Below are positions 27,393-33,702 of a stretch of DNA of 33,702 bases, in pieces. The position numbers and the translations under genes were made by a program. The stretch is taken from the NCBI GenBank assembly GCA_001839685.1, contig MLAK01000384.1, positions 86,155 through 119,856 on the forward strand, written 5' to 3'. The notes under the pieces are model-generated. The model was not told where the DNA came from and did not search any database. It saw only the letters and a list, made by a program, of their open reading frames with translations. Source of the DNA: Tritrichomonas foetus (taxonomy: Eukaryota > Parabasalia > Tritrichomonadida > Tritrichomonadidae). Within the stretch, counting starts at the first letter, position 1; every line of letters starts with the position of its first letter.

Positions 27393-30300
27393 ATGTCCCA
27401 AAAAGCAGAGCCTGATGAGAAAAAATCGACTAACTCATCAGCAAAAAGTTCACCTCGTTCAGAAAAATTATCATCCCGCTCAAGTGGCTCAGAAAGCGTT
27501 TCTTCACAAAATTCCACAAAATCGCACCATCACAAGCATCGCTCACACAGACATCATCACCAGAAAGATTCTGGATCAGAGGTGAATGAGAAAGGCCAAT
27601 TAGAAAATATGCAGAACAATTTATTTGGAAAATTAATGGATGATGACAGTAAAAAAGACGTTGAAAAGAATTCATCACAAAAAACTTCAGAAAAAGATAT
27701 AAAAAATTCAAAAAGCAATGAAAATAACGAAAATGATGCAACAAAAGAAAAATCTGACAATAATCAAAAACAAAATGAATCGAAAAAAGAAGAAAAAATT
27801 GAATCAAATCCATTGGAAAATGCTTTGAATGGATTTTCGGAAGCTATTTTTACCAATCCAGCTGAAAAACAAGAACCACCAAAAATTGATTTATTAAAAG
27901 TTGATGCTGTGGCAAAAAGTGTTGCAGAAAATCTTCCAGAAAAAGAAGAAGAAAAAATCGAGAATCAAAAAGAAGAAAAATCAAAACCATCTTCAACTCA
28001 ACAAACACCAAAAAATTCAGCGCCTGAATCACCAAAAAATGTTGAGGAAACAAAAAATGGTGAGGAAACAAAAATTGATCCGCTTCAGCCTTTAAATGTT
28101 GAAGCTGTTGCAAAAGAAATTACTGAGAATATTCCAGAAAAAAGCCAAACAGAAAACAAGAATGCTGAAAAAGTTTCTCAAGAAAGTTCTAATCAAGCAT
28201 CAGCAAAAAACTCTGCACAAAATTCCGCTCCAGAATCACCAAAACCTTCTCAAGCAGAAGAAACGAAAATTGAGGCACTCAATTCTCTTTCTGTAGAAAA
28301 TATTGCAAAAGGAATTGCAGATAATCTTACAGAAAATGATAACAAAGAACAAGATAAAGATGATTCACCCAAAGATACTGCATCCACAAAAAGTAGCGGA
28401 AAAAATTCTGCAAACGCTTCCCAAAATAATTCACAACCGATCTCACAAAAGAGCAGTGCTAAAAACTCAGCATCAGGATCACCTCAAACGTCAACAGCTA
28501 AACTTCAGCCACTTCGTATTGAAAGTGTTGATAAAGAAATAACTGAAAAAGTTGATGATGAAAGCCAAAAAGAAAATGTCCCAGAAGAAAAATCAACAAA
28601 TGAAAATGACAAAGAAGAAGAAAATAAAACTGAAAATAAAGAAGAGAACTTTGATGAAAACTATGATGATGATATGCAAGATGGAGATGGTATCGGAAAA
28701 ATGATGAACACTTTAGCAGATGGCTTAATCAATAAAGACGGCGATGAAAATGAACCTCCAAGCGTTCTTGGTCTTACGAATGTAACAGAAGCAATTGCAG
28801 ATGAACTCACTCAAGAAGCTGTTAAGAAAGATGATGATGAATATTCATCTTCCTCATATTATAGTGATGACAATAAAAATGAAAATAAAGAAGAAGACAA
28901 CAATGATAATCAAATGAAAGATGGAAACTTTATTACTGAGCCAACAAACGAACTCCGATCATCATCAAATCCAGATATCAACCAAAATGATGACAATAAT
29001 TATAATTACCAAGATAACGATGATGATTATATTCCACAGAAAACATTTCATGATACACCGTCTGGCCGTATTGGTATCAATAACTATGATCGTAATAAAC
29101 CATGCAAATTTACTGAAAAAGCAACTCTGGAAGCATTTGAACAGTGTGGAATTGAACCCGAAGAAATGTTTATTCCAAACAAACAGCAATTGAATAAGTA
29201 TCCAAATGACCCTGATATTAGAAAACTGGTTATCCAGCATCACAATTCACGAATTGATAGATTAGTTGAACAAGTTGCTGATAAACGTGAAGAAATTTTA
29301 AATGAACAAGATAGAATGGTTGCAAGAGCACAAAATCAAGCTGCTAATAATCAACAAGAAGAAAACTTGGAATATTTGAAAGTTGAGCAAAGAAGGCTTG
29401 AAAGAGCACAAGAATTTCATAAAAGAGAAGTGGAACTTCTTATTGTTAAAGCATTAACAGTAGAAATGATTCAAAAAGACCAAGAAATTCGTGATGAAAA
29501 AATGAAAGAAAGACAACAAAAAATGGCAGAAGAAAGAGAAAAAAGAAATGAAGAAGCTCATCGAAGACACCTTCAACGACTTGCAGAAATGGAAGAATAT
29601 GAGAAAAAACGCCTCCAAGAAGAAGAAAAGAAGAGACGAGAACAATTTGAACGTGATAAAAGATGTTTAGAAATCCAAAGACAGCTTCAAGAAGAAAAAA
29701 TTAGGCAGCTTCAACAAGCTGAAAAAGAAAGACTAGAAAAGTCTGAGAAAAATAGACTGGCTCTTGAACAACTTGAAGAAACACGAAAGAAACAACTTAG
29801 ACAAAAACAAAAATTAATGGAAGAAAGAGAAGCTCGCCGTTTACAATTGATGCAAGAAGAACATGAAAGGATTGTGAAAGAAAAACAAGAAATTTCTGAA
29901 AAAAGAGAACAACAGATTAAAGCAGCTAAAGAATATGAAAAGCAAAAACTTGAGGAAAAAAGAAAGAGAGCAGACGAAAAAGAAAAAGAACAATCACAAA
30001 AATATGCTGAATACAACTCAAGAAGACTACAAGAACAACAGCTATATGCACAAAAACAAAAGCAAAAAATCGATAGAAATGCAGATATTCGAGCTCAAAT
30101 TGATAGAGAAACAATGGAGAAAAAGAGAAAACTTGTAATGTCGGAAAATGATTTAAATCGAAGGCTTAATTTTGTTTTACAGCAAAGAGAGAAAAAAGCT
30201 GAACAAGCTAGATTAAATAGAACTGATGCAAATGTTAGAACACAGCAAAAATTAGAAGAACATAAAGCAAGACAAGAAAAACTCCGTTTAGATTCCGATG

Positions 30301-31415
30301 AAAACTTTAAAAAGAGGGAAGCAAGTTATCAAAAAGTTAAAGAAGAACAAGATAAACAACGGCTCATGAAAAGTATTGCATCACGTTTAAAGCAAGATGA
30401 AAGAGATTCAAATGCCAAACATTTGGAATCTCTTAGACAAAGAAAAATTAGAATTTTAAGACAGAAACAAGAAACAACAGATCAAAGAATTCTGAATCAT
30501 CAACTTGAAAAGCAGCGTTTACAAAATGAAAGGTTGAAAACAGTCACCAAGCTTGCAGATGAGAGGGCTGCTTTTGATCATGAATTTCAAGAATCAATGA
30601 GAAATATGAAGAAGAGTTTCCCATTAAATCAACTTGCAAAGAAATATGATATCGATATTCAAGAACTCAAAAAAAGAGTGGAAACTAAAAGACCCATAAC
30701 AGCAAGTGGAAATACTCATCTACCTTCAATTCGAACATCTAATCATAGTCCAAGCACAAACTCTAATTCTAATGCCAAACAGCAAAACCGCGCACAGAGC
30801 TCCTTAACCAATACAAGAGAAGTTAATCAGCCTGCAAAACTTGAAACTTCTCAACTTCAATCTTTATATGGATCAGGAAACTCTTCAAAGGAGAAATTTG
30901 AGAAAACAACAATTTCAACCTCACCAAGACAAGAAAAAGAAAATTCACAAGAAATTGATACAACCGGAATGCAAGTTGACTCATCACTAGAAGAAGGAGA
31001 AAAAGAAAATGTTAATAACAAAACACAACAAGAAAATATTGACAACATTAAAGAGAATCAAGATGCTAAAGAAAAGATGGAAAATGATGAAAAGGAAGGA
31101 AATGAGGAACAAACAGAAAAAAATATTGAAGAAACAAGAGAAGATAGTAAAGAGGTTAAAAATGACCAATCACAAGAAAATATGAATAATGAAGACAAGA
31201 ATGAAGCCATGAATGACGAAATAAATAACACAAAAAATATTGAGAAAGAAGAAACAAAGAAAGAGGATGGAAATGATATTAAAAACGATAAAAATACCGA
31301 AAATGAGGCAGAAAGTCCGAATGAAGAACAAAAAATAAATGAAGTTCAAATTGAAAAACCTGCTGAATATCAAAATGAAAACAATGAAGAGAAAAAAATA
31401 CAAGATAGTGCTTAG
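27393..31415 (+). CDS. Long disordered and coiled-coil protein, 1340 aa
   Basis: Four zones can be seen. Residues 1-160 are Ser/Lys-rich with a His cluster (45-56). Residues 160-560 are disordered Glu/Lys/Asn/Ser sequence in which an amphipathic helix motif recurs at about 164, 227, 292, 370 and 456 (for example LNVEAVAKEITENI and LSVENIAKGIADNL), separated by SAPESPK-type linkers. Residues 570-615 form a small folded-looking segment (PCKFTEKATLEAFEQCGIEP, EEMFIP). Residues 618-1085 are a long Arg/Lys/Glu/Gln coiled coil, ending KKYDIDIQELKKRV. The rest is Ser/Asn-rich, then strongly acidic. The folded segment plus coiled coil faintly recalls CCDC177-type proteins, but I would not assign it. 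A structural role in the cytoskeleton, such as axostyle, costa or flagellar base, is plausible but unproven. There is no membrane segment or enzyme motif. Confidence 0.85.
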   Translation: MSQKAEPDEKKSTNSSAKSSPRSEKLSSRSSGSESVSSQNSTKSHHHKHRSHRHHHQKDSGSEVNEKGQLENMQNNLFGKLMDDDSKKDVEKNSSQKTSEKDIKNSKSNENNENDATKEKSDNNQKQNESKKEEKIESNPLENALNGFSEAIFTNPAEKQEPPKIDLLKVDAVAKSVAENLPEKEEEKIENQKEEKSKPSSTQQTPKNSAPESPKNVEETKNGEETKIDPLQPLNVEAVAKEITENIPEKSQTENKNAEKVSQESSNQASAKNSAQNSAPESPKPSQAEETKIEALNSLSVENIAKGIADNLTENDNKEQDKDDSPKDTASTKSSGKNSANASQNNSQPISQKSSAKNSASGSPQTSTAKLQPLRIESVDKEITEKVDDESQKENVPEEKSTNENDKEEENKTENKEENFDENYDDDMQDGDGIGKMMNTLADGLINKDGDENEPPSVLGLTNVTEAIADELTQEAVKKDDDEYSSSSYYSDDNKNENKEEDNNDNQMKDGNFITEPTNELRSSSNPDINQNDDNNYNYQDNDDDYIPQKTFHDTPSGRIGINNYDRNKPCKFTEKATLEAFEQCGIEPEEMFIPNKQQLNKYPNDPDIRKLVIQHHNSRIDRLVEQVADKREEILNEQDRMVARAQNQAANNQQEENLEYLKVEQRRLERAQEFHKREVELLIVKALTVEMIQKDQEIRDEKMKERQQKMAEEREKRNEEAHRRHLQRLAEMEEYEKKRLQEEEKKRREQFERDKRCLEIQRQLQEEKIRQLQQAEKERLEKSEKNRLALEQLEETRKKQLRQKQKLMEEREARRLQLMQEEHERIVKEKQEISEKREQQIKAAKEYEKQKLEEKRKRADEKEKEQSQKYAEYNSRRLQEQQLYAQKQKQKIDRNADIRAQIDRETMEKKRKLVMSENDLNRRLNFVLQQREKKAEQARLNRTDANVRTQQKLEEHKARQEKLRLDSDENFKKREASYQKVKEEQDKQRLMKSIASRLKQDERDSNAKHLESLRQRKIRILRQKQETTDQRILNHQLEKQRLQNERLKTVTKLADERAAFDHEFQESMRNMKKSFPLNQLAKKYDIDIQELKKRVETKRPITASGNTHLPSIRTSNHSPSTNSNSNAKQQNRAQSSLTNTREVNQPAKLETSQLQSLYGSGNSSKEKFEKTTISTSPRQEKENSQEIDTTGMQVDSSLEEGEKENVNNKTQQENIDNIKENQDAKEKMENDEKEGNEEQTEKNIEETREDSKEVKNDQSQENMNNEDKNEAMNDEINNTKNIEKEETKKEDGNDIKNDKNTENEAESPNEEQKINEVQIEKPAEYQNENNEEKKIQDSA

Positions 31416-31847
31416 GTTTGTTTTTTCTAGTCTTTCTATTATTTTTTATATTAATAAATGTGTAAATTTGTAAATGAGCATTATTTTAGTAAACATTTTT
31501 TTCCCCCAGATATTGCCTTGAAGAGGAATATCCGCTGGCACCATGCAGGAAAGCCAAGGCATGACATAATTGATTGAACACATCATGTCATTTAAAAGAA
31601 TTAGATGTTCTCTTTCAAGTCGTGTATTGGTATTCAACAGATCTGAAAAATAAGAATATCAAAAGACAAAATTTGGTATGCTTCTTTTCACCATTTTATT
31701 TTTACTAATTCCACAAGATTCATAATAACACATCATTAGGTGTATAATTACTATGAGTACAAAAGAATTATTATGCTAATATATATATATTTTCATATGA
31801 TATATATTCATCTACTATTTCATTCTTGAGAGTTTAACGAAAAGTTG
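31416..31847. other. Convergent intergenic region with a coding-like island
   Basis: It lies between the 3' ends of the coiled-coil gene (+) and the NAPE-PLD-like gene (-). A GC-richer island at about 31505-31658 is listed separately. The remainder is AT-rich, with a TA microsatellite at about 31779-31790. Confidence 0.6.
31446..31658 (-). pseudogene. Coding-like fragment, possible gene remnant
   Basis: The minus strand is open from 31658 down to the stop at 31446, without an ATG near its start. The stretch LLNTNTRLEREHLILLNDMM, continuing PWLSCMVPADIPLQGNIW, has protein-like composition, and the DNA from about 31505 to 31645 is markedly richer in GC than its flanks. I recognise no family. 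It could be the relic of an inserted gene or, because ATGACAT and ATGTCAT can pair at about 31560-31590, part of a structured RNA. Both readings are weak. Confidence 0.3.
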
Positions 31848-33431
31848 TCAAAAAAGTTGTTCATCATCAGGGACACGGTATCTTCCATTAATCCATTCCA
31901 ATCTCCCACCAATTTTCAGTGGAATAAGTTCACCAGAGCCTTCTCCATGTTCTTTCCATTGTTCCATAGCCATTTCTATGTCAGGCTTTTTAGGCTTGAA
32001 TCCAAGTGGAAAAACTCCATGATGGATAGGCACGGCAACAACAGTTTTCATTACACGCGCCATCTCACATGAATCCTTTTCATCCATGTGATTCTTTCGC
32101 ATAGTTACGTCAGGAATTTGAGGCCCAATTGGAGCCATAAAAAGATCAATTCCCTTTTTTCCGTTAAATTTGAAAACTTCTCGAAAATGAGGCCCAATTG
32201 CAGTGTCACCTGGAAAATAAGCGGAAACTGGACCACATTGTATGAGCCATGAGCACCAAAGTACTTCTCGAATGTCAAGGCCTGTTCGAGCACTTCCATG
32301 ACGGGCTGGGAAACAAGTAAATCGAATTTGGTTCGGGCCAACTTCCTTCACCGAAAAATCTGAACTTTTAGTTTCTGAAGCAGTTGCTTCTAACTCTATT
32401 TCATCGTTGTTGGAATAATCAGTGTCACTATAATAGCTAAGATCATTTTCAAGTTGTTGGATGTTTTCTGTTAGAACTTCTTTCGTTTCATTTGAGTTGG
32501 TTTCGCTTTTAATATTCGAATTTTTTGAGTTTTCTGCGTCTGGAATTGGAGTTGGTGTTTCGTGATTTTCAGATTCGGAGTCACTTTTTATGTAGTCCAC
32601 TTCATACAAATGATTTCTCCTTCGAGAAATTTTTTCTCGGATACTTTTAACCTTTCCTTTCCTTTCGTTTTTCTTCTTCATTTCGAATTTTCTTTTCTTT
32701 TCTTTTTTATTCTTTTCTTCTTTTTTATTCTTTTCTTCTTTTTTATTCTTTTCTTCTTTTTTATTCTTTTCTTCTTTTTTATTCTTTTCTTCTTGATGAT
32801 TGTTTTTTTCTGATTTTGTTCCAACGATGACATCAAGTTTATTCTCGTTCAGTTCAAAAGTTACAGATTGTCTCCAATCGCATTCAATATAATTAGTTAT
32901 TCCCCATTTTCTGAGATATCTTTGACCAACTTTAAGAGGACAAAGAAAAACTACATTCGGGTTGCATTTGTGAATTTTCTTCACGCTCGCCTTATTCAAA
33001 TGGTCCCAGTGAGAGTGAGAAATCAAAACGTAGCTGATGGGCGGCAGCTCGTCAATGAAGCATGGTGCTGGCGTTGACCTGATGATGATCCCAGGCATTG
33101 GTGATGCGCACGAATCGAATATTGGATCGGTCAGAATGAATTTATCATAAAATTGAAGAAGAAGAGTTGCGTGGCCGATATTCCAAAATCTGGCGACAAA
33201 TGAATTGTTTTCTTCAAAATTCGTTTTCACTTTTCTGAAATCATTGGTAGGATCTCTTGATGCAAGTGGGTGATGTGAATCAGTCTTGAACAGATACTTC
33301 ATTGCATCTACTAATCCCGGTCGATACTCAGGGCAGAGTACGATGGGGGCACCAGTTTCATTCTTGAAGCAGCCTTTTCTATGGTGTGACTTAGAATAAC
33401 CAGGATTGGAAACTGGCTGGGGAAGTTCCAT
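31848..33431 (-). CDS. NAPE-PLD-like metallo-beta-lactamase-fold hydrolase with a charged insertion
   Basis: The 527-residue protein matches N-acyl-phosphatidylethanolamine phospholipase D and its UlaG-like relatives. Signatures in order are FWNIGHATLLLQF (82-94), LTDPIFDSCASP (100-111), SHSHWDH (138-144), FPARHGSARTG (374-384), AYFPGDTAIG (404-413), NHMD (447-450) and IHHGVF (469-474). By family knowledge H139, H141, D143, H144, H378, D409 and H470 would bind two zinc ions, so the site looks complete. NAPE-PLD enzymes cut N-acyl-phosphatidylethanolamines to N-acylethanolamines at membranes; the substrate here is unproven. Residues about 206-365 are a Lys/Glu then Ser/Asn/Glu-rich insertion, including five exact EEKNKK units (214-243), placed between the metal motifs. 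The ATG at 33431 follows a TCATT initiator by 13 bases. Confidence 0.93.
   Translation of the reverse strand: MELPQPVSNPGYSKSHHRKGCFKNETGAPIVLCPEYRPGLVDAMKYLFKTDSHHPLASRDPTNDFRKVKTNFEENNSFVARFWNIGHATLLLQFYDKFILTDPIFDSCASPMPGIIIRSTPAPCFIDELPPISYVLISHSHWDHLNKASVKKIHKCNPNVVFLCPLKVGQRYLRKWGITNYIECDWRQSVTFELNENKLDVIVGTKSEKNNHQEEKNKKEEKNKKEEKNKKEEKNKKEEKNKKEKKRKFEMKKKNERKGKVKSIREKISRRRNHLYEVDYIKSDSESENHETPTPIPDAENSKNSNIKSETNSNETKEVLTENIQQLENDLSYYSDTDYSNNDEIELEATASETKSSDFSVKEVGPNQIRFTCFPARHGSARTGLDIREVLWCSWLIQCGPVSAYFPGDTAIGPHFREVFKFNGKKGIDLFMAPIGPQIPDVTMRKNHMDEKDSCEMARVMKTVVAVPIHHGVFPLGFKPKKPDIEMAMEQWKEHGEGSGELIPLKIGGRLEWINGRYRVPDDEQLF
32703..32792 (-). repeat. In-frame 18-bp tandem repeat, five units
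   Basis: Five 18-bp units encode five EEKNKK hexapeptides inside the NAPE-PLD-like gene. The unit length is a multiple of three, so copy-number change would not break the frame. The + strand reads as a T/C-rich tract. Confidence 0.9.
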
Positions 33432-33441
33432 GAAAAAAAAA

Positions 33442-33446
33442 AATGA
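33442..33446 (-). promoter_or_regulatory. Candidate initiator TCATT of the NAPE-PLD-like gene
   Basis: Read on the minus strand as TCATT, followed by a run of T. Its A is 13 bases before the ATG at 33431. It fits TCA-Y-W. Confidence 0.5.
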
Positions 33447-33664
33447 ATCCGCTCGATTAATTCTTTATCCTCACAATATTTAGAAATTGAATCTTCTATT
33501 TGTTTTAACATTCGACTAATTTGTATGTATACAATGAATTTCATTCAATAAACTATACGATTATTATTGAAAAGTCATTTTATCGCATATAGAAAATTGA
33601 ACAGTCATTATTCAATATTTATAAAATAATTGAAAAATAATGATTTACGAAAGATGTATACAAA

Positions 33665-33702
33665 AGATGTATACAAACTAACTAGCTCTAGATGTAGAAG
33701 AC
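33665..33702 (+). repeat. 38-bp dispersed repeat, copy 2, reaching the window edge
   Basis: Exact reverse complement of 3656-3693; the match runs into the end of the window, so its true length is unknown. Its first 13 bases (AGATGTATACAAA) are duplicated directly before it (33652-33664). Confidence 0.8.

Noticed and set aside
29454..31403. Several minus-strand Phe/Ser/Leu-rich frames
   Set aside because: They are antisense shadows of the Glu/Lys-rich coiled-coil gene.
31638..31650. TTTTTCAG on the minus strand as a 3' splice site
   Set aside because: Trichomonad introns carry a conserved ACTAAC-type branch site joined to the acceptor, which is absent here, and no 5' exon was found.
32562..32813. 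Plus-strand Phe-rich frame with a repeated FFFFILFF pattern
   Set aside because: It is the antisense shadow of the EEKNKK repeat.
31848..33431. Recent bacterial transfer of the NAPE-PLD-like gene
   Set aside because: Composition, low-complexity insertion and initiator look native; the family is also widespread in eukaryotes.

Overview
The window looks like nuclear DNA of a parabasalid protist, most probably a Tritrichomonas or Trichomonas relative. It is AT-rich and has long uninterrupted genes, up to 1560 codons, with no intron that I can see. Several genes carry a TCA-Y-W initiator within about 30 bases of the start codon, as known for trichomonads. The gene content fits: a DOCK-type exchange factor, PH/AGC-type kinase, pseudokinase, divergent PPP phosphatase, RCC1 repeats, SET methyltransferase, large surface glycoproteins, asparagine- and lysine-rich low complexity, and a decayed ankyrin gene. 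The species call is inference.

Layout. 1-3854: one small orphan gene (132-677, -), a 301-bp TA-flanked MITE-like element (1380-1680), a small membrane protein (1923-2573, +), and a ghost gene bounded by a dispersed repeat (2598-3693). 3855-6103: a PPP-family phosphatase (+), then a gene-poor stretch with a frameshifted ankyrin pseudogene. 6104-11186: a basic orphan protein (+) with a 19-bp minisatellite behind it, a pseudokinase (7977-9572, +) and a PH-domain kinase (10080-11186, -). 12122-16804: a DOCK-family RhoGEF. 17165-20168: an RCC1-repeat protein (+) convergent with a SET-domain lysine methyltransferase (-). 20446-27121: a head-to-head pair of related large surface proteins. The + copy is intact, with signal peptide, ectodomain and transmembrane anchor; the - copy has lost both ends. 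27393-31415: a 1340-residue disordered and coiled-coil protein with a repeated helical motif. 31848-33431: a NAPE-PLD-like metallo-beta-lactamase hydrolase (-) with a large charged insertion. The window ends inside a copy of the dispersed repeat also found at 3656-3693.

The genes are not an operon or a visible system. Several products belong to signalling (phosphatase, kinase, pseudokinase, DOCK GEF, NAPE-PLD-like lipid enzyme) or the cell surface and cytoskeleton, but clustering is not evidence of a joint pathway. The most unusual items are the asymmetrically decayed surface-protein pair, the repeated helix motif in the coiled-coil protein, the insertion in the NAPE-PLD fold, the MITE and dispersed repeats, and two core-promoter classes that look mutually exclusive.
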